The notes under the pieces are model-generated. The model was not told the DNA's origin and searched no databases. It saw only the letters and a program-made list of their open reading frames with translations. From an uncultured bacterium (lineage in GTDB: Bacteria; Cyanobacteriota; Vampirovibrionia; Gastranaerophilales; JAILCC01): a DNA stretch of 64,000 nt. Below are positions 43,558 to 52,019 of this stretch, piece after piece (the first letter of the stretch is position 1; every line of letters begins with the position of its first letter). Location: positions 36,506 through 100,505 of the forward strand of contig CASDUJ010000028.1 in NCBI GenBank assembly GCA_949283935.1, read 5' to 3'. Made by a program: the position numbers and the translations under genes.

Positions 43558-44136
43558 ATGAAGAAAATTTTTTTTTCATTATTGATTTTACTTTTTCTTA
43601 TACTATGTTTCGTACTCGTGAAAACAAAGTATTATACACCCAAGGAGGTAAAAATGAATAAAAAAAATAATATTTTGATAGTTTTTTATTCGTATTCTGG
43701 TAATACCAGAGAAATTGCTAAAGAAATTCAAAAGCAAACAAATGCTGATGTCTTTGAAATTCAAACAGTGGAACCTTACCCAGAAGATTATAATAGTGTC
43801 GTTGAACTAGCTAAAAAAGAAAAAAACAATAATTTTAAACCTGCTTTGAAAAACAAAGTTGAGAACTTACAAAAATATGACATCATTTGTATGGGGACTC
43901 CTGTTTGGTGGTATACTATGGCTCCCCCTGTTAAAACTTTTATTGATGAAAACAATCTCGAGGGGAAAATTATTCTTCCTTTTTGCACACATGGTGGAGG
44001 AGGAGAGTCTTCAACTTTTACTGATATGCAAAAACTTATTCCTAATGCAAAATTTCTCAAGGGTATTTCTATATATGAAAGAGGTTCATTAGCAACTCAT
44101 AAGGAGATTGAACATTGGTTAGAACAAATAAAATAA
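43558..44136 (+). CDS. Membrane-anchored flavodoxin with an internal second start
   Basis: A 192-residue FMN electron carrier. Residues 1-24 (KKIFFSLLILLFLILCFVLV) form a signal anchor; the flavodoxin domain follows with FYSYSGNTREIAKEI, the FMN phosphate loop, near residue 45, MGTPVWWYTMAPPVKTFID and FCTHGGGGES. The first start (ATG 43558) has AAGGA 7 bases upstream. A perfect AAGGAGG at 43642-43648 stands before a second in-frame ATG at 43654, which would give a soluble 160-residue flavodoxin. Transcription comes from the MerR-type promoter. It may feed electrons to the polyferredoxin. Confidence 0.86.
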   Translation: MKKIFFSLLILLFLILCFVLVKTKYYTPKEVKMNKKNNILIVFYSYSGNTREIAKEIQKQTNADVFEIQTVEPYPEDYNSVVELAKKEKNNNFKPALKNKVENLQKYDIICMGTPVWWYTMAPPVKTFIDENNLEGKIILPFCTHGGGGESSTFTDMQKLIPNAKFLKGISIYERGSLATHKEIEHWLEQIK

Positions 44137-44157
44137 TTTATTTTATTTGTTTTTTTA
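44124..44157. terminator. Palindromic bidirectional terminator between convergent genes
   Basis: A perfect 13-bp dyad (ACAAATAAAATAA and its complement around one central base) is followed by a T-run on the plus strand. It contains both stop codons, so the flavodoxin and the WG-repeat protein both end in Gln-Ile-Lys. Confidence 0.65.
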
Positions 44158-45046
44158 CATTTGTTCTTATCTCCGATAAAGGTCCATTATTTGGACTTAA
44201 AAAATTGTTGTAATATTTTTTTGCATATGTAAAAGGAAATTTGGGTATCCAACCTAATTGCATAAAAATAGAAACAGTGTCAGTTCCATGTGACAGCATA
44301 AGTTCATCTATCGTTTCTTCATAAGCTGGTGATACAGAAGAAAATAATTTTACCAAATAGTCTGTTGCCGTAAGTGCTGAATATCCAGACCATAAGCCTG
44401 TATTGGTTATTATTCTTGTAACTTTATAATCATTATCTTCTATTGTTATTTTGCTAACTCCTTCTGGTAATTCTATTTCATCTGCGGACATTTTTTCTAT
44501 TTCGTACCATTCTCCTTCGTGTTTGATACGCATAACTTTAGGAGATGGCATATATATATCTTCAAATTTGTTCTCTAGAAGTTTTTTCCCCGTATAATTA
44601 GTTACTCCATATTTGTAATTTTTACAAGTTAAGAACATTTGTCCAAACAAAGGATCAATCTTTGTATATTCTGGTTCTATAATTATTTTCCCTCTTTCAT
44701 CGTATAGACCGTAGTCTTTTTCATTTCCTAATTTGGCATATTTCCCAAAAATTCTTTCAGCATGCCGGTATTTGGGTTCAATTAAATAGTTACCGGATGC
44801 ATCAATTATTCCAAATTTATTTTTCTTTTGAACTATCCAAGATGTGTCTCCTAGTAAAATGATTTTTTTGTAAATGGCTTTGGTTATTATTTCGCCGTTT
44901 TTGTTCTTTAATCCAAAAGTTGAATTGTCTTCGCTATTATATATTTCAACATCAGAACTTTGCACAACAGGAATAATTTCTTCTGCTGCGCAAATAGTAT
45001 TTTGAAACAATAATATAATGAACGCGAAAAATAAAATCTTCTTCAT
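44138..45046 (-). CDS. Exported WG-repeat protein
   Basis: A 302-residue protein with a signal peptide (KKILFFAFIILLFQNTICA) and about four WG-type beta repeats, such as KNKFGIIDASGNYLIEPKY and EKDYGLYDERGKIIIEPEY. The C-terminal part (from about residue 200) is unlike known domains and contains a poorly conserved helical region. WG repeats build surface or scaffold proteins without enzymatic signature. I chose the ATG at 45046. It has no Shine-Dalgarno sequence, and TATGCT lies 6 bases before the ATG, suggesting a leaderless mRNA. Confidence 0.78.
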   Translation of the reverse strand: MKKILFFAFIILLFQNTICAAEEIIPVVQSSDVEIYNSEDNSTFGLKNKNGEIITKAIYKKIILLGDTSWIVQKKNKFGIIDASGNYLIEPKYRHAERIFGKYAKLGNEKDYGLYDERGKIIIEPEYTKIDPLFGQMFLTCKNYKYGVTNYTGKKLLENKFEDIYMPSPKVMRIKHEGEWYEIEKMSADEIELPEGVSKITIEDNDYKVTRIITNTGLWSGYSALTATDYLVKLFSSVSPAYEETIDELMLSHGTDTVSIFMQLGWIPKFPFTYAKKYYNNFLSPNNGPLSEIRTNVKKQIK

Positions 45047-45052
45047 AAAAAT

Positions 45053-45061
45053 AGCATAGCA
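45053..45061 (-). promoter_or_regulatory. Extended -10 element, leaderless WG-repeat gene
   Basis: TGCTATGCT on the minus strand ends 6 bases before the ATG at 45046, so transcription would start at or next to the start codon. Confidence 0.45.
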
Positions 45062-45073
45062 CAAAATTACTTG

Positions 45074-45082
45074 TGATATAAT
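45074..45082 (+). promoter_or_regulatory. Extended -10 promoter of the AsmA-like gene
   Basis: TGATATAAT is a perfect extended -10. GGAGAG at about 45089-45094 is the ribosome site for the ATG at 45100. Confidence 0.6.
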
Positions 45083-45099
45083 ATTTCCGGAGAGAATTT

Positions 45100-47868
45100 A
45101 TGTCGAAATTTTATCGAAGTTCAATAATATTTTTTTCAATTTTTATTTTTTCTTTATTCTGTTTGTTAGGATTTTATCTAAAAGCTTTGCCTCTTTTGCT
45201 ATCTAATGCTAAAATTCTTTCTTTTATTCAAAAAACTGTTGAAAAATCTTCAAATTTAGCTTTAATTATCAAAAATCCTGAATTAAAAACAGAATTGTCT
45301 CCATTAGTTTCTTTTTCTATTGCTGAATTTTCATTATTACAAAAGAACGAAAAAATCTTAGAAATTAAAAATTTTAGTTCAGCTTTTTCTTTTGAAAAAT
45401 TATTAAAAAAAAGAATAATAATTAAAAAGATTGGTGCGGATTATATTTTTGCTGATTTAGATAAGCTTAGTACTTTGGGAAAACCAAAAGAGAAAACTGA
45501 TTCGCAAACCATTTGGACTGTTGATATTTTTAATGCATTACTTTACATAAAAAATTGCGTAATTTTGTATAATCCATCTTCTGATGTTAAATTAAAGTTG
45601 ATGGGGAAAAATATTGCTATATCAGAAACTAGAAATCCTAAGTTTGTTCATTTTAATTTGAATTTATTACTACAAAAAAATAACAAAAATTTCCTGTTTA
45701 GATTGAATGATAATAAAAGTGTATTTATAAAGGATAAAAAACTTTATGCAAAAGACTGCGAATTTTTTATAAATAAATCTAAAGTCTATATAAATTATGT
45801 TGCTGATGAAAATAAAGAATTTGAATTAAAAGTTCATTCTAATAAGTTCCATATGAAAGATATTATTGCTTTGTTGGAATCTAATTTAATTATTCCAAAT
45901 GGTAGTGAATTGTTGTCAATGTTTAATGATATAAATGGGAGTTTTAATTTTAATTTCAAATTAAATAATGATGAGCTTATAGGTGTTATTAATTTAAATG
46001 AACTTGCTTTTAAAAGTTCATTGCTTAATAATCTTCCGGTTTTTTTAACTAAAGGTAATGTTTATTTGAATAGTAGCCAAATAAATTTAAAAAATTTTGT
46101 CGGATATTACGGAAAAAGTTCTTTAAACAAAATAACTTTTTCCGGTGTAATTAAAGATTATATGAAATCTTTTGATACTGAAATTATTGCTTATGTTGTT
46201 GGTACAAAGGAATTTACTAATGATTATTTGTCCAAAATTATAGGTTATCCTATTGAATTAGTAGGTAAAACAACTGCAAAAATTAAGGTAAATATGATAA
46301 ATAATATAATTGATTCAGCTATCATATTTAGATTAATTAAAGGTGATGATATATTAATTGATGGTGTGTCTTTGACACCTGTTTCATTTGAAAGAGCTTT
46401 TAGAGCCGATTTTCAACTTGTAAACAATATTCTCACTCTTAAAAATTTAAACTATTACATATCAAAATCTTTTCAAACAAATGTTATTGCTGAACCTTTG
46501 CTTAAAGTTTATGGGAATTTTGATATGGCTAAAAATATGGAAATTCAAAATATAGGATTTGAAATTCCTAAACCTTTGCCAAGTGAATTTTTAAATGTTT
46601 TAATTGGGCAAAGAGTTTTTAGAAAAGGAACGATATCAGGTAATTTAGAGTATATACAAAATGATTCTGCTCCATCTTTATTAGGTAATTTATCTATGAA
46701 ACAAGTAAGAATTCCAGCTCAACGATTATCTATAAACGAAGGAATTTTGCAAACCAATGACAAACTTGTAAAATTAAATATATCTGGTAAATATAAACGA
46801 TCTGATTATAAATTTTCAGGGAAAATTGCAAACGAAATGAAGCTTCCTGTTGTTGTTAAAGATATTCAATTATCTGTTGATGATGTGGATATTGAAAGAA
46901 TCATGCGTTCTTTTAGTAATAAACCTACCTCATCGAATAATCAAACTTTCGCCCAAAGTATTGCAACTACAGAAGAAAATGAACAAATTAGTGATGATGA
47001 AGTAACCATAAATACTGATTTCATAATAATAGAAAAATGTATATTAGAAATAGTCAAAGGACGTTATAAGCAAATCAATTTTAGTAATGTTTTAGCTAAT
47101 ATGTCTTTGGATGAAAAAGGAATTTTGCAAATTCATTCAAATAAATTTAATATTGCCGAAGGAACATCTTCTGCAAAAGTTTGGTGTGATTTAAAAAAAC
47201 AATTATACAAAATTACTTTAGGAATAAAAGATGTTGATTCTGATGCTATAGCTACTTCTCTGTTAAATCTTCCAAGAGAAATTTCAGGTAAGGCAAGAGG
47301 TATTATATTTTTGGAAACTGATAAAAATTTGAAACTTAATGGCTCAATGAAATTTGATATAAAAGATGGAGTTATTGCTAAAATTGGATTAGTTGAATAT
47401 GCATTAAAATTTGTAGTTTTGTTTAGAAATCCGTTGGCAATGATTAGTCCTGCTACAATTGTAGATCTTGTTAATGTTCCTGAAGGAGATTTTGATAAAA
47501 TTAATGGCAGTCTTAAGTTAAAAGATAATGTAATTGAGAACATGATAATTAAATCTTCCTCCCCTCAACTTAGTTCTTTTACTATAGGTAGATATAACCT
47601 AGAAAATGGAGATGCTTCTTTGAGAATTTATACAAAACTTTCTAATAAAAATAAGGGTTTGGCCGGATTTTTGCGGAATATTTCTTTAAATAGTTTGGCC
47701 AACAAAGTTCCATTGGGTAGCAGAAATGACAGCCTTTACTACGCTGCAGAATTATCTCAAATTCCATCTATTGATGCTGAAGAAAAAGATTGCCAAGTCT
47801 TTTTAACAAAAATTGATGGAGACGTTGTTAAAAATAATTTCTTGTCTTCTTTAAAAAGAATAAAGTAA
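45100..47868 (+). CDS. AsmA-like envelope protein
   Basis: A 922-residue protein with one N-terminal membrane segment (residues 8-31) and a long beta-rich periplasmic region, ending in the AsmA/YhdP-type C-terminal domain (FDIKDGVIAKIGLVEYALKF, NVPEGDFDKINGSLKLKDN, LENGDASLRIYTKL). Members of this superfamily form long grooved beta sheets thought to bridge membranes and move phospholipids to the outer membrane. The C-terminal domain is the strongest signal; the middle is divergent. It fits an organism with an outer membrane. Confidence 0.75.
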   Translation: MSKFYRSSIIFFSIFIFSLFCLLGFYLKALPLLLSNAKILSFIQKTVEKSSNLALIIKNPELKTELSPLVSFSIAEFSLLQKNEKILEIKNFSSAFSFEKLLKKRIIIKKIGADYIFADLDKLSTLGKPKEKTDSQTIWTVDIFNALLYIKNCVILYNPSSDVKLKLMGKNIAISETRNPKFVHFNLNLLLQKNNKNFLFRLNDNKSVFIKDKKLYAKDCEFFINKSKVYINYVADENKEFELKVHSNKFHMKDIIALLESNLIIPNGSELLSMFNDINGSFNFNFKLNNDELIGVINLNELAFKSSLLNNLPVFLTKGNVYLNSSQINLKNFVGYYGKSSLNKITFSGVIKDYMKSFDTEIIAYVVGTKEFTNDYLSKIIGYPIELVGKTTAKIKVNMINNIIDSAIIFRLIKGDDILIDGVSLTPVSFERAFRADFQLVNNILTLKNLNYYISKSFQTNVIAEPLLKVYGNFDMAKNMEIQNIGFEIPKPLPSEFLNVLIGQRVFRKGTISGNLEYIQNDSAPSLLGNLSMKQVRIPAQRLSINEGILQTNDKLVKLNISGKYKRSDYKFSGKIANEMKLPVVVKDIQLSVDDVDIERIMRSFSNKPTSSNNQTFAQSIATTEENEQISDDEVTINTDFIIIEKCILEIVKGRYKQINFSNVLANMSLDEKGILQIHSNKFNIAEGTSSAKVWCDLKKQLYKITLGIKDVDSDAIATSLLNLPREISGKARGIIFLETDKNLKLNGSMKFDIKDGVIAKIGLVEYALKFVVLFRNPLAMISPATIVDLVNVPEGDFDKINGSLKLKDNVIENMIIKSSSPQLSSFTIGRYNLENGDASLRIYTKLSNKNKGLAGFLRNISLNSLANKVPLGSRNDSLYYAAELSQIPSIDAEEKDCQVFLTKIDGDVVKNNFLSSLKRIK

Positions 47869-48008
47869 CTTAGCCAAATATTATATTGTCAGAGCTTTTG
47901 CCGTTTTTACATTAATAATATTTTTGTAGTTATAGTTTTTGTTAACAAACTACTGGCAAAAAACTTTTTTCTTATTTTTATAATAAATACTGAAAGGAGA
48001 ATTTTGTC

Positions 48009-48317
48009 ATGAAAATTACTAAAATTGTAACTCAGGCTTCTGCCGCTGAAATCGTTAAGTATGTGAATAAACCATTTATAAGGGCTGCTCAGAAAAAAGG
48101 ACGTAGGTTACCTGAGGACTTTGTGCGGGCAAATATAAACGGTAAAACTTGGGTGGAATATATGAACAGATACCCTGATGAAAAAATTTTTACTAATAAA
48201 GGAAAATTTACAAAAAAAGCTATAAAAAATTTATATGAAGAGTTTAAATCGCATAAAATGTCTAAAGATACTACATTGGCACAATTGAGAAATTTTAAAA
48301 TTAGATTTCTTGGTTAA
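48009..48317 (+). CDS. Small basic protein of unknown function
   Basis: A 102-residue Lys-rich protein (KKGRRLPEDFVRANINGKTWVE, GKFTKKAIKNLYEEFKSHKM). There is no signal peptide. GAAAGGAGA precedes the ATG, with TATAAT about 25 bases upstream, so it looks expressed as a single gene. I recognise no family. A TTTGTTAACAAA palindrome at 47937-47948 lies about 60 bases upstream of its start and may or may not be an operator. Confidence 0.62.
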   Translation: MKITKIVTQASAAEIVKYVNKPFIRAAQKKGRRLPEDFVRANINGKTWVEYMNRYPDEKIFTNKGKFTKKAIKNLYEEFKSHKMSKDTTLAQLRNFKIRFLG

Positions 48318-48337
48318 ACGATAATCGTAAAAAAAAA

Positions 48338-48427
48338 CGGAGAAGGAGGGATTCGAACCCTCGGTGCAAGTTATCCCCACACAACTTCTTAGCAGGAAGC
48401 CGCTTTCAGCCTCTCAGCCACTTCTCC
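48338..48427 (-). tRNA. tRNA-Ser (GCT anticodon)
   Basis: The minus strand reads GGAGAAG at the 5' acceptor end and CTTCTCC plus discriminator G at the 3' end, pairing all 7 bp. It has D-arm GTGGCTGAGAGGCTGAAAGC, anticodon loop CTGCTAA (anticodon GCT), a long variable arm typical of Ser, and T-loop GGTTCGAATCC. CCA is not encoded. The match to class II tRNA-Ser is clear. Confidence 0.96.
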
Positions 48428-48472
48428 ATATTCTTTAGGATACCATAAATTTTTTTATCTGCAAATATTTTT

Positions 48473-48877
48473 TTATTTTATTCCTGTTACTTTTATTAAA
48501 TGGTATCCAAATTGTGTCTTTACTGGTTCTGAAACTGTATTAATTGGCAAAGTAAATGCAGCCGTTTCGAATGGCTTAACCATTTGCCCCTTTCCAAAAT
48601 ATCCTAAATCTCCGCCACTTCTTTGCCCGGAAGGACATTTAGAATATTTTGCTGCAGCTTGTTCAAATGTTATTTTGTTGTTTTCTATATCATTTTTGAT
48701 TTTCAAGGCTTCATCTTGCGTATCTACAAGAATATGGCTTGCTCTCACTTCTGATTTATCTGTGATTGAATTTTCGTAAATATTTTGTGCTTCGACTCTG
48801 TTATCATTGTTTTCCATAAATATTATTCCTCCTGTAATTGCACTAACTATTAACAATGAACAAATAAATTTTTTCAT
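48473..48877 (-). CDS. Exported parvulin-type peptidyl-prolyl isomerase
   Basis: A 134-residue protein: signal peptide or anchor (KKFICSLLIVSAITGGIIF, residues 2-20) and one parvulin domain with ASHILVDTQDEAL, KYSKCPSGQRSGGDLGYFGKGQMV and VKTQFGYHLIKV. It should assist folding in the periplasm, possibly of outer-membrane proteins. A longer ORF extends upstream, but it runs into tRNA-Ile; the ATG at 48877 has AAGGAGAT and is the real start. Confidence 0.9.
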   Translation of the reverse strand: MKKFICSLLIVSAITGGIIFMENNDNRVEAQNIYENSITDKSEVRASHILVDTQDEALKIKNDIENNKITFEQAAAKYSKCPSGQRSGGDLGYFGKGQMVKPFETAAFTLPINTVSEPVKTQFGYHLIKVTGIK

Positions 48878-48893
48878 AATTATCTCCTTAATA

Positions 48894-48917
48894 AATAAAA
48901 AAGAGGTCGAAACCTCT
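48894..48917 (-). terminator. Terminator downstream of tRNA-Ile
   Basis: On the minus strand AGAGGT pairs with ACCTCT around a short loop and is followed by TTTTTTATTTATT, ending tRNA-Ile transcription just before the PPIase ribosome site. Confidence 0.7.
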
Positions 48918-48937
48918 CTACAGCGTGTTCTTAAATA

Positions 48938-49014
<77 letters not shown>

Positions 49015-49110
49015 TTAGTGTATGAGGTTTCAATGAACATGTGCAAATTTCTCTCTCGTTCATATGCAATTATTTGCGCCTCATACATTATTTATAGCAA
49101 AGACATTTTT

Positions 49111-50646
49111 TTATTGCAAGGATTTCTTTTCAATAATACTTGTGCCTGTCATTTCTTTTGGTTTTGCTATTCCTAATAAATCTAAAACAGTTGGAGCCAC
49201 ATCACATAAAGAGGCATCTTTTCTTAGTTCTATTGCAGAATGGTTATTTATAACAACAAAAGGTACTTTGTTAGTTGTATGCGCAGTGTGGGGTTTGTTT
49301 GTTGTTTGTTCAATCATTTGTTCCGCATTACCATGGTCTGCTGTAAGCAACCATATGTAATTGTGTTTTTTTACTTCTGCCAAAATTTTTCCCAAACAAT
49401 TATCAACAGCTTCTACTGCCTTTTCTGCTGCTTCTATTATGCCTGTATGTCCTACCATATCAGGATTTGCAAAATTTACTAATATAAATGGATATTTCTC
49501 TGTTTCTATTGCTGAAGTTACTTTTTCTACTACTTCAAAAGCACTCATTTCAGGTTTTAAATCGTATGTCGCAACTGAAGGAGATGGTACCAAAATACGA
49601 GTTTCTGTTTCAAATGGTTTTTCTACTCCTCCGTTAAAGAAAAAAGTTACGTGTGCATATTTTTCTGTTTCTGCTGTTCTAAATTGTTTGATGCCGTTTT
49701 GGTCTAATACTTCTCCCAAAATATTTTTTAGGGATTGTGGTTTGAACGCAATAGGTAAACCAAATTTTTCATCGTATTGTGTTAAGCAAACGTAATATAT
49801 ATTTTTTAGTGTTTTCTTTCTGCTAAAACCTTCAAAATCGCTGAAATTTATTGCTCGTGTAAGTTCTCTTGCCCTGTCTGGCCTGAAATTGAAAAATATT
49901 ATTGAATCTCCATCTTGAATTCTTGAATTTTCCAACGTTATTGTGGGAATGACAAATTCATCATTTATTCCATTCTTGTATGATTCTTCAATTGCTTCAA
50001 TTGAATTTTGGGCTTTATTTCCTTCTCCTAAAATCAAAGCATTGTAAGCTTTTTCTACTCTATCCCATCTATTATCTCTGTCCATGGCATAATATCTTCC
50101 GGAAATAGTTGCAATTTGCGGAAAATTATTTTCTTTCAATTTTAGCTCTGTTTCCTTCAAAAAGTTTATTGCACTTTGTGGGGGGGTGTCTCTTCCATCA
50201 AGAAATGCGTGAATGTAAAATTTTTGAATATCTTGTTTTTTGGCCAAATCTATGAGGGCAAAGATATGTTTCATTTCGCTATGTACTCCACCATCACTTA
50301 GTAAGCCATATATGTGTAATGCAGATTTATTTTCTTTTACGTGTTTTATAGCTGCAAGAAATTCTTCATTTTTAAAAAAATCTCCTTCATCAATAGCTTT
50401 GTTAATCCTTGTTAGTTCTTGATATACAATTCTTCCAGCACCTAAGTTTAAATGACCTACTTCAGAGTTCCCCATTTGACCTTCGGGTAAACCTACATGC
50501 AAACCATCTGCGTATATTGTTGTATTTGGGTAATTTTCTATAATCTTTTTGTAATTCGGTAAATTTGCATGAGATATAGCATTACCCGAGTAATCTTTTC
50601 CTATTCCCCAGCCATCCATAATTGTTAAAATAACTTTGTTTTTCAT
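49111..50646 (-). CDS. gpmI: 2,3-bisphosphoglycerate-independent phosphoglycerate mutase
   Basis: Interconverts 3- and 2-phosphoglycerate in glycolysis; a manganese-dependent enzyme of the alkaline phosphatase superfamily. The 511 residues have LTIMDGWGIG at the N-terminus, the catalytic Ser in PEGQMGNSEVGHLN, HAFLDGRDTPP, FFNFRPDRARELT, and LTADHGNAEQM with NKPHTAHTTNKVPF. Length is exactly that of the family. GAGG precedes the ATG. Pyruvate kinase is also in this window. Confidence 0.96.
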   Translation of the reverse strand: MKNKVILTIMDGWGIGKDYSGNAISHANLPNYKKIIENYPNTTIYADGLHVGLPEGQMGNSEVGHLNLGAGRIVYQELTRINKAIDEGDFFKNEEFLAAIKHVKENKSALHIYGLLSDGGVHSEMKHIFALIDLAKKQDIQKFYIHAFLDGRDTPPQSAINFLKETELKLKENNFPQIATISGRYYAMDRDNRWDRVEKAYNALILGEGNKAQNSIEAIEESYKNGINDEFVIPTITLENSRIQDGDSIIFFNFRPDRARELTRAINFSDFEGFSRKKTLKNIYYVCLTQYDEKFGLPIAFKPQSLKNILGEVLDQNGIKQFRTAETEKYAHVTFFFNGGVEKPFETETRILVPSPSVATYDLKPEMSAFEVVEKVTSAIETEKYPFILVNFANPDMVGHTGIIEAAEKAVEAVDNCLGKILAEVKKHNYIWLLTADHGNAEQMIEQTTNKPHTAHTTNKVPFVVINNHSAIELRKDASLCDVAPTVLDLLGIAKPKEMTGTSIIEKKSLQ

Positions 50647-50775
50647 AATTGCCTCATTTTATATCTAACTTAATTTTATTAAACATCAAACAAATTTATA
50701 TTGACAGTATAGTATTTTAATTGTCTTATTTTGGGGAAAATTTGTTTTTTAATTAATTATTCGTGGAATTTTGTT

Positions 50776-51096
50776 TTAGTTGTTTTTTCTAGCTTCTTCA
50801 TTTTTTATGTAGTTGCAAAGTTCTTCTAGCCTTTTATCTTCCATTAGTTTTATGATTTCTTCTGCATTTTTAGCTTTCCCTAGACCCATAGCAATTTCAG
50901 CGTATAAAACACAATCATTACAGAAATGCTTATCTCCATATAATACAGAACCTGCTTCTTGCGCAATTTTAGCACAGCAATCGCATTGAAATTCTTCAAA
51001 TTCACTTTCAGGATTGTCTTTTATATCTTCTTCTTTCATGATTGCAACAACTTCTTGCATATGTTTTATGAATTTTAATTCTTTTTGTTTATCCAT
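50776..51096 (-). CDS. Small zinc-ribbon-like protein of unknown function
   Basis: A 106-residue protein with a cysteine cluster CDCCAKIAQEAGSVL...HFCNDC (about residues 38-62) that looks like a four-cysteine zinc-binding site. It ends with a charged helix (KRLEELCNYIKNEEARK). It overlaps the end of prmC by 8 bases, so both are probably translated from one transcript. Function unknown. Confidence 0.68.
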   Translation of the reverse strand: MDKQKELKFIKHMQEVVAIMKEEDIKDNPESEFEEFQCDCCAKIAQEAGSVLYGDKHFCNDCVLYAEIAMGLGKAKNAEEIIKLMEDKRLEELCNYIKNEEARKNN

Positions 51097-51916
51097 TTTT
51101 TACCTTTGCCGAGATTATTCTGTCTATGTTGTCCAAATCTTTTGTAATTTCAATTTCTTCGTAATTATAATCCATAAATATTTTTTTTACTAGTTCGCTT
51201 TGACCTATTCCTAATTCAAATAAAATATAGCCTTTTGTATTTAAAAAATTTGCTCCGTTTTTTATTATTTTTTTGTAAAATTTTATTCCATTCTTATCTC
51301 GTGTAAATAATGCTGTTTTTGGCTCTAACTGAACTTCTTTTTGAATATTAGCTTTTTCAGCCAATGGAATGTATGGAGGATTTGATATTATAATGTCAAA
51401 TTTCATATTTATATTTTTAAACATATCTGATTTGATAAATATTACTTTGCTCTTAAGATTTTTACTGTTTATTTGGGCAATTTTTAGTGCATTTGGCGAA
51501 ATATCTGATGCAAAAATTTGCGCATTGGGAATTTTTTTAGATAGTATTATGCTTATGCAACCTGAGCCTGTTCCGATATCCAAGATTTTTGGGGTAAAGA
51601 AATTTTGGGCTTTTTCAATACATTTACTAACTAAAATTTCTGTTTCAGGTCTTGGAATTAAAACGTTTTTGTTTACCACAAATTTCTCGCCCATAAAATC
51701 TGATATTCCTAAAATGTATTGAAGTGGAATTCCTTTTTTTCTTTGTTGAAAAATACTTTTAAGAAATAAAATTTGATCTTCGCTGCATTCTATTTTGTCA
51801 TAATAATTATTAATTTTTAGATAATTTTCTATTATAAAATTTGCCTCTGCAGTAATTTCTTCTGGAGCAACTTTTGCGTTTTTTAAGTTTTCTAAAATGA
51901 ATTTTCTTGTGTCCAT
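51089..51916 (-). CDS. prmC: Peptide chain release factor N5-glutamine methyltransferase
   Basis: Methylates the GGQ glutamine of release factors RF1/RF2. The 275 residues have an N-terminal helical domain, GIPLQYILG near residue 78, NVLIPRPETEILVSKCIE, the SAM site ILDIGTGSGCISIILSK near residue 115 and the catalytic NPPYIPLAEK near residue 180. It begins without a Shine-Dalgarno sequence. TACAAT lies 6 bases before the ATG. Downstream, the zinc-ribbon gene overlaps it. Confidence 0.94.
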   Translation of the reverse strand: MDTRKFILENLKNAKVAPEEITAEANFIIENYLKINNYYDKIECSEDQILFLKSIFQQRKKGIPLQYILGISDFMGEKFVVNKNVLIPRPETEILVSKCIEKAQNFFTPKILDIGTGSGCISIILSKKIPNAQIFASDISPNALKIAQINSKNLKSKVIFIKSDMFKNINMKFDIIISNPPYIPLAEKANIQKEVQLEPKTALFTRDKNGIKFYKKIIKNGANFLNTKGYILFELGIGQSELVKKIFMDYNYEEIEITKDLDNIDRIISAKVKNG

Positions 51917-51922
51917 TTTTGA

Positions 51923-51931
51923 ATTGTAACA
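51923..51931 (-). promoter_or_regulatory. Extended -10 element, leaderless prmC
   Basis: TGTTACAAT on the minus strand ends 6 bases before the prmC ATG, with no ribosome-binding sequence between. miaB is divergent, so this must be the prmC promoter region. Confidence 0.5.
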
Positions 51932-52019
51932 TACAAAAATTATAAATTAGCTTTTATCCTGATTTTCAATTTGTTTTTGTGTTAATTTATATTTAAATGT
52001 TATTTTATTTGGAGTCATA

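Noticed and set aside
47133..47543. 136-codon minus-strand ORF
   Set aside because: It lies inside the AsmA-like gene and has no ribosome site or family signature.
47937..47948. TTTGTTAACAAA palindrome as an operator
   Set aside because: AT-rich palindromes of this length are frequent in such a genome, and no second copy was found near a related gene.
49361..49795. 144-codon plus-strand ORF
   Set aside because: It is antisense to gpmI, whose motifs are complete.
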